From positions 1 to 64,000 of the forward strand of contig JAVBMY010000010.1 of the NCBI GenBank assembly GCA_031551865.1: 64,000 bases of DNA, written 5' to 3'. The stretch is from Rikenella sp031551865. GTDB taxonomy: Bacteria > Bacteroidota > Bacteroidia > Bacteroidales > Rikenellaceae. The translations under genes were made by a program, and so were the position numbers. Positions within the stretch are counted from its first letter, which is position 1, and every line of letters begins with the position of its first letter. Below, piece by piece: positions 43,337 to 52,171 of this stretch. The notes beneath the pieces were generated by a model. It searched no databases. It was not told where the DNA came from and saw only the letters and a list, made by a program, of their open reading frames with translations.

Positions 43337-44110
43337 TTAGATCGAGGTATACCCGCCATCGACCGCGAGGTCGGTGCCGGTGGCGTAGCGCGACGCGTCG
43401 CTGGCCAGGTAGAGGTAGGCGCCCACGAGGTCTTCGGTGGTGCCCAGGCGGTCCATCGGGATCTTGGTGAGCCAGATGGGGTGCATATCCTTCATCTCGG
43501 CCACGAGCTCGGTGGCGATGTAGCCGGGGCTCACGCAGTTCACGCGGATGTTATGCTTGGCCCATTCCACGGCCAGCGCCTTGGTGAGCATGATCACGCC
43601 GCCCTTCGAGGCGCAGTAGTTGGCAATGGTCTGCGGCTGGTTGATGATGTGCCCCGACATCGAGGCGGCATTCACGATCGTTCCACCCTTACCCTGCTTG
43701 ATCATCTGTTGGGCGGCGGCCTGCGCGGTGAAGAACACGCCGTTGAGGTTGATGTCGATCACTTTGCGGAAATCGTCGGGCGATATCGACTCGGCATCGA
43801 ACACGTTGGCGATGCCGGCGTTGTTGATCGCGAAGTCGAGGTGCCCGAACTCGGCCACGTAGTTGGCCATCATTTCGGCCACGTCTTTCGGGTCGGTCAC
43901 GTCGCATTTGATGGCCTGGCAGCGGCGGCCGTGTTTCTCGGAGATCTCGGCGGCGGTCTTCTGGGCGAGGGCGTAGTTCATGTCGACGATGGCCACGTCG
44001 GCGCCCACCGAGGCGAACGCGTCGGCCAGTGTCTTGCCGATGCCCTGGGCGGCGCCGGTGATGAAACCTTTTTTGCCTTCGAGGCTGAACATCTTGAGTA
44101 CGGGATTCAT
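43337..44110 (-). CDS. Short-chain dehydrogenase/reductase, probable polyol/sugar type
   Basis: A 257-residue classical SDR with the cofactor motif TGAAQGIG (near 19-26), NNAG (near 95) and the catalytic YCASK (near 164-168). VNCVSPGYIATEL and a closing TGTDLAVDGGYTSI are typical of polyol and gluconate dehydrogenases. The start is ATG at 44110 (MNPVLKMFSLEGKK). With the FGGY kinase and DeoC aldolase downstream, oxidation of a sugar or polyol, phosphorylation and aldol cleavage make a sensible route; the substrate is unknown. Confidence 0.88.
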   Translation of the reverse strand: MNPVLKMFSLEGKKGFITGAAQGIGKTLADAFASVGADVAIVDMNYALAQKTAAEISEKHGRRCQAIKCDVTDPKDVAEMMANYVAEFGHLDFAINNAGIANVFDAESISPDDFRKVIDINLNGVFFTAQAAAQQMIKQGKGGTIVNAASMSGHIINQPQTIANYCASKGGVIMLTKALAVEWAKHNIRVNCVSPGYIATELVAEMKDMHPIWLTKIPMDRLGTTEDLVGAYLYLASDASRYATGTDLAVDGGYTSI

Positions 44111-44275
44111 AGTATGAAAGAGTTTAGGGTGAATATGCTGGGGGGCTGGTTTACGGCTCCGATAAACAAAAACGCTATCGCCGCCCGGGACGGGCAACGA
44201 TAGCGTAAAGTTAGGAATTTTAGACGGGAATATTCCCTCCGGGAAAGTTATTTCCCCGTCTATTGCGAGGAAGAA

Positions 44276-45652
44276 CTACTTTCCGGCAACTATGAGTTCG
44301 AGCGCCTTGTCCAGGGCTTGCGCCGCGGGCACTTCGACGTCGGGATATACCCCGTGGGTCATCGATTCCTCGGAGCCGTAGCCCGTAAATCGTTTCCATG
44401 AAACACCGTAGCTGATGCCCGTATTGGGCAATTCTTGCGGGCACATATCTCCGAAGGTCACTATCCAGCCTCCGGTTTCGGTGCCGACTATGGTTCCCAT
44501 CTTGAAATAATGGAAAGCCCAGGCGAATTTCGAAGCCGACGAGAATGTCCGCTGGCTGGTGAGCAGGTAGGCCTTGCCTCCGAAGCGCAACGGTGTGTCG
44601 GATAGTTTTATGAGTTGGCCTGCGTCTTCGTAATGTATGCCGTTCTTGTCCGGGATAAAGCCTGCTCCTGCATAGTAATCACGTAGCGGATCGCTGTATT
44701 TTACGACCGTCGGGCCGAACTGCGCGAACGGAACATGCGCTATGTATTGAAACAATCGGTTGCCGGCATTGGAGTTCCCCCCGCCGTTGTAGCGCAGGTC
44801 GACAATAAGGTTTTCAATACCGCTCTCGTGTATTACGCGGAACGAGGAGTCGAGAAAAGAGCCCCACTGTTCGTTGTCCCTGAATGACCGGAAATCTATG
44901 ATCGCAGTGCTGCGGGCCGAGTCGATTTGCATATCCCACAAGCCCTCTATTTCCCTAATGTTTTCTCTGGTGTTCTGGCCGTAGGTGATCGTGCGTTGCC
45001 ACTCGGAGAGAGGCAATGCGGGGGCGGTTCGCACACCCGTCATTCCATCCTTTGTGTAACCTATGACGAACGTATCGGCGGGGTCTATGGCATACATATA
45101 GAGGTGGCTGTAATTGAGCCGTACCGCCTTAAATGATGTCGATTCCCCACTGACAAAACTCAGCAACCGCCGGGCGATCGCTTTACCGTCGAGGCCATTG
45201 ATGCCCGTGATTCGCGCACCGAGAGGCACTTCGTTTTCTTGTCCTGCGGTATATCCGCTGACAATCAGGCTCGAGTCCGCAGGATTAAGGTGCAGGGCAT
45301 AAGGAAATACGTCGGGGTTATCTTCGAAATATTCCCATGGAAGACTAAGGGTCGTGTGTCCGTCGCCGATGGACGAAACAAGCGGAACGGTCACGGCCCA
45401 GAATTCGACCACATTCATCGAGTCGCGCAGTTCTTTCTTCACGCGCTTGGCATTTTTGTGGAACTGCTTTCTGGAAATTACGGTATACGGGTCGGGGTGT
45501 ACCTCTTCGATAGTTTTGACCAGCGTGTCGAGGTCGGCTACGAGCGCCGCGCGAGAGAAGCGCTCTTGTGCCAAGGCGGTGTCGTGTCCGGCAAGAGCGG
45601 CTGCAAAAATAAGCGCAGACGAAAAGAGGGGGATAAAGAATAGCCCTTTCAT
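44276..45652 (-). CDS. Secreted S41-family peptidase
   Basis: A 458-residue protein with a signal peptide (1-28, ending TALAQ). An N-terminal helical region (about 30-110) is followed by a weak PDZ-like part (PLGARITGINGLDGKAIARR) and the S41 protease domain (about 250-440), with LIVDLRYNGGGNSNAGNRLF, the probable nucleophile Ser in LTSQRTFSSASKFAWAF, and GTETGGWIVTFGD. It is related to the S41 protein at 25.8 kb but shorter and without the jelly-roll domain. The start is ATG at 45652; earlier in-frame codons are not signal-like. The substrate is unknown. Confidence 0.85.
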   Translation of the reverse strand: MKGLFFIPLFSSALIFAAALAGHDTALAQERFSRAALVADLDTLVKTIEEVHPDPYTVISRKQFHKNAKRVKKELRDSMNVVEFWAVTVPLVSSIGDGHTTLSLPWEYFEDNPDVFPYALHLNPADSSLIVSGYTAGQENEVPLGARITGINGLDGKAIARRLLSFVSGESTSFKAVRLNYSHLYMYAIDPADTFVIGYTKDGMTGVRTAPALPLSEWQRTITYGQNTRENIREIEGLWDMQIDSARSTAIIDFRSFRDNEQWGSFLDSSFRVIHESGIENLIVDLRYNGGGNSNAGNRLFQYIAHVPFAQFGPTVVKYSDPLRDYYAGAGFIPDKNGIHYEDAGQLIKLSDTPLRFGGKAYLLTSQRTFSSASKFAWAFHYFKMGTIVGTETGGWIVTFGDMCPQELPNTGISYGVSWKRFTGYGSEESMTHGVYPDVEVPAAQALDKALELIVAGK

Positions 45653-45725
45653 AAGTGTGGATTGTGCGGGGTTTATGTCCTGTCGGACATAAGACGCGCG
45701 CCGGGGCGATTTTGGATTTCTTTTC

Positions 45726-45796
45726 ATGTCATCCTGAACGGAGTGAAGGATCTATTTATTTCATGTGTGGATCCTTCGTTGCACTCAGGATGACAT
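45726..45796. repeat. GTCATCCTGAACGGAGTGAAG palindrome
   Basis: The arms 45726-45752 (ATGTCATCCTGAACGGAGTG...) and 45770-45796 are inverted with few mismatches around TATTTATTTCATGTGTG. This is a widespread type of bacterial intergenic palindrome. Confidence 0.75.
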
Positions 45797-45803
45797 TTCA
45801 GTA

Positions 45804-45900
45804 CGTCATTGCAAGGAATGCGTGGTATGAAGCATGACGAAACAATCCTCCCAACATCTCAAAGGAGGATTGCTTCGGGCCTTTGGCCCTCGCAATGACG
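45804..45900. repeat. CGTCATTGC...GCAATGACG palindrome
   Basis: The outer ends CGTCATTGC and GCAATGACG are inverted, as are the inner CAATCCTCC and GGAGGATTG. This is the complete form of the family whose fragments lie at 29476, 43150 and 48925 and, apparently, inside pdxB. Confidence 0.75.
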
Positions 45901-45947
45901 GAAAGATAATCGTAGTGCATGGCAATGGCTCCAAAAACATGCGGAGG

Positions 45948-46196
45948 TTACTCCGGCAGCGTCAGTTCGCGGGCCACGCGGTCGGCCTTTTCGTCGTCCG
46001 ATAGTCCGCCGAGCGCCGGTTGGAAGAATAGCAGCCGCAAGACCACGAACATGATCACCAGCTTGATCAGGATCAACAGCCACAGCGACCGCCCGAGCGG
46101 CCCCATGCCGCGGAAACCGTCGCGGTAGAATCTCCATATGCGGGTCGTGAGGTTCACTGTCGAAAATTGGCTACCTTTGTGTCCGGTATGCCGCAT
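45948..46196 (-). CDS. DUF4492 small membrane protein
   Basis: A protein of up to 82 residues. FYRDGFRGMGPLGRSLWLLI is the DUF4492 signature, one membrane helix (about 38-58, LWLLILIKLVIMFVVLRLLFF) follows, and the tail is acidic. In other Bacteroidota and some Epsilonproteobacteria the DUF4492 gene often precedes cydA, suggesting a small accessory subunit of cytochrome bd. Here cydAB is 12.6 kb away. The start is uncertain: ATG at 46196, or a GTG 14 codons later directly before NLTTRIWRFYRDG. Confidence 0.75.
   Translation of the reverse strand: MRHTGHKGSQFSTVNLTTRIWRFYRDGFRGMGPLGRSLWLLILIKLVIMFVVLRLLFFQPALGGLSDDEKADRVARELTLPE
46172..46179 (+). promoter_or_regulatory. Possible -7 box upstream of nrnA
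   Basis: TACCTTTG on the plus strand lies inside the 5' end of the DUF4492 reading frame, 330 bases before nrnA. It favours the shorter DUF4492 start if real. Confidence 0.35.
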
Positions 46197-46349
46197 AAAG
46201 ATAATGATTTATCCTGGCATACCATTATATACCTAAACGCGGCCCCTGACCCAGAAACGGCGCGGCGGCTTCTATAAGTTTCGTCATTGCGGGCCACCGA
46301 AGGCCGCGTGGCAATTTTCCGTCTCCGTACCGATACGGTGTCGGAAACC

Positions 46350-46468
46350 TGATTAGCGAGGGCACGGCCATCGAAGATGGATATGCCGGGCGCGAAAAAC
46401 GAGCGTTTTGATTAGCGAGGGCACGGCCGCTTTGCGGACGATGCCGAGCGTGAAGAAACGACGAATGA
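46350..46468. repeat. Two tandem repeats of about 59-60 bases
   Basis: TGATTAGCGAGGGCACGGCC occurs exactly at 46350-46369 and 46409-46428. The rest of each unit (ATGCCG-GCG-GAA-AAACGA) is similar. No gene is seen in 46197-46508. Confidence 0.75.
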
Positions 46469-46508
46469 AATTCAAGGATCAAATCCGACGTGTCACATTC
46501 ATCATTGT

Positions 46509-47546
46509 ATGGAAAACATCTTCACCTCCGGAGAGGGAACGGCCAAACTCAAGCAGTTGCAACAACTTTGCGACGCAGCCGGAACCATAGCCATCCTCGG
46601 TCACACCAACCCCGACGGCGATGCCGTGGGGTCGGGCCTCGCCCTGTGGGGTTTCCTGAAGGCGCGCGGCTACGATGCCCGGTTCTTCCTGCCCAACCAT
46701 TTCCCGAAATTCCTGCACTGCATTCCCGGAACTGAGAATGCCGAGGTCTATATCGACAACCAGTGCCAACCCCGCTGCGACGCCCGCGACTACGTGTCGA
46801 AGGCCGGGCTGGTGATCTGCGTCGACTTCAACCAGATCCGGCGCCTTGAGAAGCTGGCCGAAGCTGTCGAAGCCAATACTACCGCGCCCCGTGTGCTGAT
46901 CGACCACCACCTCGACCCGCCGCCCTATACGCTGAATTTCGCCGACACGTCCTACTCCTCGACGGCGCATATCGTCTGCGACCTGATCGCCGCCTGGAGC
47001 AGCCCCGAAGCCATCACACCCGGCATCGCCACCGCCCTTTACGTGGGTATGTCGACCGACACCGGCAACTTCAGCTACGGCAACCTCACCCCCGAACTTT
47101 ACCGTACCGTGGCGATGCTGGTCGAGCGTGGCACCGACCCCGTCGACGTGTCGAAGCATATCTTCGGCACCCAGACCGAACACCGCCTGCGCCTGGTGGG
47201 CTACCTGATCTCCGAAAAGATGACCGTCCGCGAGGCCGAACACACCGCCTGGATCACCCTGAGCCGCGACGAGAAGCACCGCTTCCACCACCAGATCGGC
47301 GACACCGAAGGCATCGTCAACATGCCCCTGAGCATCGACACCGTGGCGTTCAGCGCCATCTTCATCGAGACCCTCGAACACATCAAGATATCGTTCCGCT
47401 CGCAGGGCGACTTTGACGTGAACCTCTTCGCGCGCGAACACTTCAACGGCGGCGGGCACCGCAACGCCAGCGGCGGCCGTTTTTTCGGCACCATGACCGA
47501 GGCCGTGGCGCTGTTCGAAAAAATCATAAAAGAACAGCACCCGTAA
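46509..47546 (+). CDS. nrnA: DHH-family bifunctional oligoribonuclease/pAp phosphatase (NrnA-like)
   Basis: A 345-residue cytoplasmic phosphoesterase. The DHH domain has GHTNPDGDAVGS (31-42, metal-binding Asp36 and Asp38), VDFNQIRRL and IDHH (131-134). DHHA1 ends with the substrate-binding FNGGGHRNASGG (near 312-323). NrnA removes nucleotides from short oligoribonucleotides and dephosphorylates 3'-phosphoadenosine 5'-phosphate; related GdpP-type DHH proteins cleave c-di-AMP products. As cdaA makes c-di-AMP in this organism, NrnA could finish pApA breakdown, but this is inference. The start is ATG at 46509. Confidence 0.9.
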   Translation: MENIFTSGEGTAKLKQLQQLCDAAGTIAILGHTNPDGDAVGSGLALWGFLKARGYDARFFLPNHFPKFLHCIPGTENAEVYIDNQCQPRCDARDYVSKAGLVICVDFNQIRRLEKLAEAVEANTTAPRVLIDHHLDPPPYTLNFADTSYSSTAHIVCDLIAAWSSPEAITPGIATALYVGMSTDTGNFSYGNLTPELYRTVAMLVERGTDPVDVSKHIFGTQTEHRLRLVGYLISEKMTVREAEHTAWITLSRDEKHRFHHQIGDTEGIVNMPLSIDTVAFSAIFIETLEHIKISFRSQGDFDVNLFAREHFNGGGHRNASGGRFFGTMTEAVALFEKIIKEQHP

Positions 47547-47746
47547 TATTTGCGCCGGGAGGTCAGCCGGAGGGCGGGTCCCGGTGGATTTCAGGAGGTA
47601 ATATCCTCAGGTAACCGCCTCCCCCGGTGCGGAACACACAGGCCATAAGACCTTTACGGAATACCGCTGTCCTGACATCCCGGATGCCGGCAAGGCCGGG
47701 CCATCCGGTTTCCTAAGAAAAAATTGACAATAAATAAACCCGACAC
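47547..47746 (+). other. Leader of gcvT with pairing potential, unassigned
   Basis: It contains GGAGGGCGGG and CGCCTCCC arms (about 47570-47630) enclosing a small AGGAGG-TAATAT-CCTC hairpin, then CCGGATGCCGGCAAGGCCGG. I looked for a glycine or tetrahydrofolate riboswitch consensus and could not make either fit. Confidence 0.35.
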
Positions 47747-48865
47747 ATGAAAACCACCCCCTTCATCCAACACCACATAGCGGCGGGCGCCAAGATGGCC
47801 GAATTCGCCGGATACCACATGCCCATCGAATTCGAAGGCGTGAATATCGAACACGCCGCCGTGCGCGAAGGCGCCGGGCTGTTCGACGTCAGCCACATGG
47901 GTGAGATCTGGGTCAAAGGCCCCAACGCCCTGCGGTTCCTGCAATACGTGACCACCAACGACGTCAGCACCCTCTACAACGGTAAAGTGCAGTACAGCTG
48001 CTTCCCCAACGGCAAGGGCGGTATCGTCGACGACTTGCTGGTCTACAAGGTCGATGACCAGACCTACCTGCTCGTGGTGAACGCCTCGAACACCCAAAAA
48101 GACTGGGACTTCCTCTGCGCACAGGCCCCCGCCTTCGGCCTCACCCCCGGCAAGGAGCTCTACAACGCTTCGGACGAGATCGCCCAGCTGGCCATCCAGG
48201 GCCCGCTGGCCATGAAACTCGTGCAGCAGCTCTGTCCCGACCGCGATGTAGAGCACATGGAATACTACACCTTCTGCAAGACCACCGTGGCCGGGATTCC
48301 CAATGCCATCGTGTCGATCACGGGCTATACCGGCTCGGGCGGCTGCGAGATCTACGTGGCCAACGAAGACGCCGAAAAACTCTGGAACGCCGTATGGAAA
48401 GCCGGCGCAGCGTTCGGCCTGAAGAACATCGGCCTCGGCGCCCGCGACACGTTGCGCCTCGAAATGGGCTTCTGCCTCTACGGCAACGACCTGAGCGACA
48501 CCACCTCGCCGATCGAAGCCGGACTGGGCTGGATCGTGAAGTTCAACGATACCAAGGGTGACTTCATCGACCGCGCGTTGTTCGAAAAGCAAAAAGCCGA
48601 AGGCGTTTCGCGCCGCCTGGTGGGCCTTGAAACCACCGAGCGCGGTATTCCCCGGCACGGCTACCCCGTGGCTACGGCCGACGGATCGCAGGTCATCGGC
48701 GAAGTGACCTCGGGCACCCAGTCGCCCTCGCTGAAGAAAGGCATCGGCATGGCCTACGTCGCCGCCGAATACGCCAAGCCCGGCACCGAAATCTCGGTCA
48801 TCATCCGCGAGAAACCCGTCAGGGCCGTCGTAGTGAAACCACCGTTCTATAAGGTGGAGAAGTAA
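47747..48865 (+). CDS. gcvT: Aminomethyltransferase (glycine cleavage T protein)
   Basis: A 372-residue T protein that moves the methylene group from the lipoamide-bound aminomethyl of H protein to THF, releasing ammonia. Signatures are GLFDVSHMGEI (near 44-54), LVVNASNTQKDWDF, ITGYTGSGGCEIYV and GLGARDTLRLEMGFCLYGNDL (near 230-250), plus the C-terminal barrel. Length is normal. The P and H proteins are not adjacent. Together with FolD it feeds one-carbon metabolism. Confidence 0.95.
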   Translation: MKTTPFIQHHIAAGAKMAEFAGYHMPIEFEGVNIEHAAVREGAGLFDVSHMGEIWVKGPNALRFLQYVTTNDVSTLYNGKVQYSCFPNGKGGIVDDLLVYKVDDQTYLLVVNASNTQKDWDFLCAQAPAFGLTPGKELYNASDEIAQLAIQGPLAMKLVQQLCPDRDVEHMEYYTFCKTTVAGIPNAIVSITGYTGSGGCEIYVANEDAEKLWNAVWKAGAAFGLKNIGLGARDTLRLEMGFCLYGNDLSDTTSPIEAGLGWIVKFNDTKGDFIDRALFEKQKAEGVSRRLVGLETTERGIPRHGYPVATADGSQVIGEVTSGTQSPSLKKGIGMAYVAAEYAKPGTEISVIIREKPVRAVVVKPPFYKVEK

Positions 48866-48924
48866 GAACGTGTAAACGCGCCACATCCCGGAGAAACACG
48901 CGCCTCCCTTCAGGGCTGGCACAC

Positions 48925-49015
48925 CGTCATTGCAAGGAATTTGCGGCAAAGCAACCCCTCTGCGAATGCTCAAACGCTTTCGCAGTTCAGTCGGTACGTG
49001 CCTGGAGTCCGCCCT
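48925..49015. repeat. CGTCATTGC-type composite repeat upstream of the glycosyltransferase
   Basis: CGTCATTGCAAGGAATTTGC, GGCAAAGCAACCCC, GCGAATGCTCAAACGCTTTC and GCAGTTCAGTCGGTACG follow in the same order as at 29476-29575. Confidence 0.6.
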
Positions 49016-49060
49016 GGGCGAAGCCGAAAGAGCGCCGCCGAATCTAAAACATCATCCGCC

Positions 49061-49900
49061 ATGGAATCTCCCGACACTACACGCAAGCCTGCGATCTCCG
49101 TCGTCCTTTCAACCTACAACCAGCCCGAGTGGTTGGAAAAGACCTTGTGGGGCTACCAGGCGCAGACCTTCCGTGACTTCGAGGTCGTGGTGGCCGACGA
49201 CGGCTCGGGCCCCGACACCGCCGCGCTGATCGAACGGCTAAAACCCCTGCTCGGCTTCGAGGTGCGGCACGTGTGGCACGCCGACAACGGCTTCCGCAAG
49301 TGCGAGATCCTAAACAAAGCCATCACCGCCTGCCGCGCCGGTTATCTGCTCTTCAGCGACGGCGACTGCATCCCCCGGAACGACTTCGTGCAAACCCATG
49401 CCGAACTTCGCCGCCCCGGCCGCTTCCTCTCGAACGGCTACTACAAACTCTCGATGGAGCTTTCGAAACTGATCACCCGCGACGACATCCTCGCCGGACG
49501 CTGTTTCGACATCCGTTGGCTGCGCGCCCACGGCCTGCCCAAGACCTTCAAGAACAACAAATTCACCGCCCGCGGCATCAAACGCTGGCTTCTGAACACC
49601 TTCACGCCCGCCGGAGCCACCTGGAACGGGCACGGCTCGTCGGCCTGGCTCACCGACATCCTGGCCGCCAACGGATTCGACGAACGCATGAAATACGGCG
49701 GCGAAGACCGCGAATTCGGCGAACGCCTGACGAACGCCGGGATCCGCGGCATCCAGATCCGCTACTCCACGGTCTGCATCCACCTCGACCACTCGCGCGG
49801 CTACGTTTCCGCCGAAGAGATCGCCAAGAACCGCGCCCTGCGCGCCCAGACCCGTGCCACCCGCGTGACCCGCACTCCGCAGGGGATTGTCAAAGAATAA
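49061..49900 (+). CDS. Family 2 glycosyltransferase
   Basis: A 279-residue GT-A fold enzyme. AISVVLSTYNQPEWLEKTL is the nucleotide-sugar entry strand (about 10-28) and VVVADDGSG is the first Asp site. SDGDCIP (near 106) is the DxD metal motif, and GFDERMKYGGEDREFGERL is the acceptor-loop ED motif found in GT2 galactosyl- or glucosyl-type transferases. There are no membrane segments, so it should act at the cytoplasmic face. I chose ATG at 49061 (MESPDTTRKP) because the upstream frame translates repeat DNA. The substrate and the glycan cannot be told; no other glycan genes are close. Confidence 0.85.
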   Translation: MESPDTTRKPAISVVLSTYNQPEWLEKTLWGYQAQTFRDFEVVVADDGSGPDTAALIERLKPLLGFEVRHVWHADNGFRKCEILNKAITACRAGYLLFSDGDCIPRNDFVQTHAELRRPGRFLSNGYYKLSMELSKLITRDDILAGRCFDIRWLRAHGLPKTFKNNKFTARGIKRWLLNTFTPAGATWNGHGSSAWLTDILAANGFDERMKYGGEDREFGERLTNAGIRGIQIRYSTVCIHLDHSRGYVSAEEIAKNRALRAQTRATRVTRTPQGIVKE

Positions 49901-50048
49901 CTGACACCCTTCCGCCACCCTACCCCACCCCTTTCTGCCAGAATGTCAGCCGACAGCACAATAAACCTGACGGCTGGACGTTTGGCACATTTTATGTAAA
50001 AACGAGAAGCACCAAAACATACAATCACATTAAAACACAAGTATAGCT

Positions 50049-50318
50049 ATGAAAATCAGACCGCTTGCCGACCGCGTGCTTATCGAACCGAAAGCCGCCG
50101 AAGAGAAGACCGCATCGGGTCTCTTTATCCCCGAGACCGCCAAAGAGAAACCCCTCGAAGGGATCGTAGTGGCCGCAGGCCCCGGCACCGACGACGTGAA
50201 AATGGAAGTCAAAAAAGGCGACCACGTACTGTACGGCAAATACGCCGGCACCGAGATCACCGTCGACGGCGCCGACTACCTCATCATGAAACAGAGCGAC
50301 ATCCTGGCCATCATCTAA
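50049..50318 (+). CDS. groES: Co-chaperonin GroES
   Basis: An 89-residue Cpn10 that caps GroEL. It has the full fold, with PLADRVLIEPKAAEEKTASG (about 4-23) containing the start of the mobile loop and DDVKMEVKKGDHVLYGKYAGTE-type dome/base strands after it. It is 164 bases upstream of groEL in one operon. No CIRCE inverted repeat is visible in the leader, so HrcA control is not supported by sequence. Confidence 0.97.
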   Translation: MKIRPLADRVLIEPKAAEEKTASGLFIPETAKEKPLEGIVVAAGPGTDDVKMEVKKGDHVLYGKYAGTEITVDGADYLIMKQSDILAII

Positions 50319-50482
50319 ACGCCTCGTACGCATCTCCTGAGGAAGAGCTCCCTCTCCCGAGGCCCACAAAGGGGCCGAAAGCCCCCGAAGGGCCGGAGAA
50401 TCCCCCCCTCAGGGAGGCCCCTTCGTTTCGTAAATTTCGTAAAGCAACCACTTTTCAACAACCGTAAACACACACAACCATC

Positions 50483-52111
50483 ATGGCAAAAGATATTAAA
50501 TTCGACGTCGAAGCCCGCGAACAGCTCAAAGCCGGTGTCGACGCCCTCGCAAACGCAGTCAAGGTAACCCTCGGTCCGAAAGGACGCAACGTACTGATCG
50601 ACAAAAAATTCGGCGCTCCGCAAGTCACCAAGGACGGCGTGAGCGTGGCCAAAGAGATCGAACTCGAAGACCGCTTCGCCAACATGGGCGCACAACTCGT
50701 CAAAGAAGTCGCCTCGAAAACCAACGATGATGCCGGCGACGGCACCACCACCGCCACCGTCCTGGCCCAGGCCATCATCGCCACCGGCCTCAAGAACGTG
50801 ACCGCCGGCGCCAACCCCATGGACCTCAAGCGCGGTATTGACAAAGCTGTGTCCGCTGTCGTCGAAGACCTGCAAAAGCAAAGCCAGAAAGTAGGCAACG
50901 ACATCTCGAAAATCGAGCAGGTGGCCACCGTATCGGCCAACAACGACAGCACCATCGGCAAACTGATCGCCGAAGCGATGGGCAAAGTCAAGAAAGAGGG
51001 CGTGATCACCGTCGAAGAAGCCAAAACCACCGACACCCATGTGGACGTAGTCGAAGGCATGCAGTTCGACCGCGGCTACATCTCGGCCTACTTCATCACC
51101 GACCCCGACAAGATGGAGTGCACGCTCGAAAAGCCCTACATCCTGATCACCGACAAGAAAGTATCGACCATGAAAGAGCTCCTTCCGGTGCTCGAACCCA
51201 TCGCCCAGAGCGGCCGTTCACTGCTCGTGATCGCCGAGGACGTCGATGGCGAGGCACTCACCTCGATTGTGCTCAACAAACTGCGCGGTACCCTCAAGAT
51301 CGCCGCCGTCAAAGCCCCCGGCTTCGGCGACCGCCGCAAAGAGATCCTGCAGGACATCGCCATCCTCACGGGCGGCACCGTGATCAGCGAAGAGACCGGC
51401 CTGCGCCTCGACGCGGCCACCATCGACATGCTCGGCACCGCCGACAAGGTAACCCTCACCAAAGAGAACACCACGATCGTGAACGGAGCGGGCGTCAAGA
51501 AAGCCATCGAGGAACGCGTGGCCCAGATCCGCAAACAGATCGAGACCTCGACCTCGGACTACGACAAGGAAAAACTCCAGGAACGCCTTGCCAAGCTGGC
51601 CGGCGGCGTGGCCGTGCTCTACGTGGGCGCCGCCACCGAGATCGAAATGAAAGAGAAAAAAGACCGCGTCGAAGATGCACTGGCCGCCACCCGCGCCGCC
51701 GTAGCTGAAGGGATCATCCCCGGCGGCGGTGTCGCCTACCTGCGCGCCTGCACCGCCCTCGATAAGCTCAAGGGTGAGAACGACGACGAAAACACCGGCA
51801 TCCAGATCGTGCGCCGCGCCATCGAAGAGCCCCTGCGCCAGATCGTGGCCAACGCCGGCGGCGAAGGCTCGGTCGTGGTGAACAAAGTGCGCGAAGGTGC
51901 CAAGGCCTTCGGCTACAACGCCCGCACCGACACCTACGAAGACATGTTCAAGGCCGGAATCCTCGACCCGACCAAAGTAGCCCGCGTGGCCCTCGAAAAC
52001 GCTGCCTCGGTGGCCTCGATGTTCCTGACCACTGAGTGCGTGCTGGCCGAGATCAAAGAAGAAAACCCCGCCCCCGCAGGCATGCCCGGCGGCGGCATGG
52101 GCATGATGTAA
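50483..52111 (+). CDS. groEL: Chaperonin GroEL
   Basis: A 542-residue Cpn60 that folds proteins in an ATP-driven double ring. Signatures are the ATP-site TLGPKGRNVLIDKKFGAP (about 29-46), DGTTTATVLAQAI (near 86-98) and the C-terminal GIIPGGGVAYLRA segment (near 409-421). The tail ends in Gly/Met repeats (GMPGGGMGMM). It is full length. A strong hairpin terminator starts 22 bases after the stop. Confidence 0.98.
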   Translation: MAKDIKFDVEAREQLKAGVDALANAVKVTLGPKGRNVLIDKKFGAPQVTKDGVSVAKEIELEDRFANMGAQLVKEVASKTNDDAGDGTTTATVLAQAIIATGLKNVTAGANPMDLKRGIDKAVSAVVEDLQKQSQKVGNDISKIEQVATVSANNDSTIGKLIAEAMGKVKKEGVITVEEAKTTDTHVDVVEGMQFDRGYISAYFITDPDKMECTLEKPYILITDKKVSTMKELLPVLEPIAQSGRSLLVIAEDVDGEALTSIVLNKLRGTLKIAAVKAPGFGDRRKEILQDIAILTGGTVISEETGLRLDAATIDMLGTADKVTLTKENTTIVNGAGVKKAIEERVAQIRKQIETSTSDYDKEKLQERLAKLAGGVAVLYVGAATEIEMKEKKDRVEDALAATRAAVAEGIIPGGGVAYLRACTALDKLKGENDDENTGIQIVRRAIEEPLRQIVANAGGEGSVVVNKVREGAKAFGYNARTDTYEDMFKAGILDPTKVARVALENAASVASMFLTTECVLAEIKEENPAPAGMPGGGMGMM

Positions 52112-52132
52112 CCCCCTGACCCCGGTTAATTC

Positions 52133-52171
52133 AGCGGGCCGTGAATCGTATTGCGCGATTCACGGCCCGCT
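52133..52171 (+). terminator. Terminator of groES-groEL
   Basis: Arms AGCGGGCCGTGAATCG and CGATTCACGGCCCGCT, loop about 7 bases, followed by TTCTTCC. Confidence 0.8.

Noticed and set aside
47547..47746. Glycine riboswitch upstream of gcvT
   Set aside because: The conserved glycine-aptamer core could not be found; the leader is listed as unassigned.
49980..50010. TTGGCAC upstream of groES as a sigma-54 promoter
   Set aside because: The -24-like TGGCAC is there but the GC of the -12 element is missing at the required spacing.
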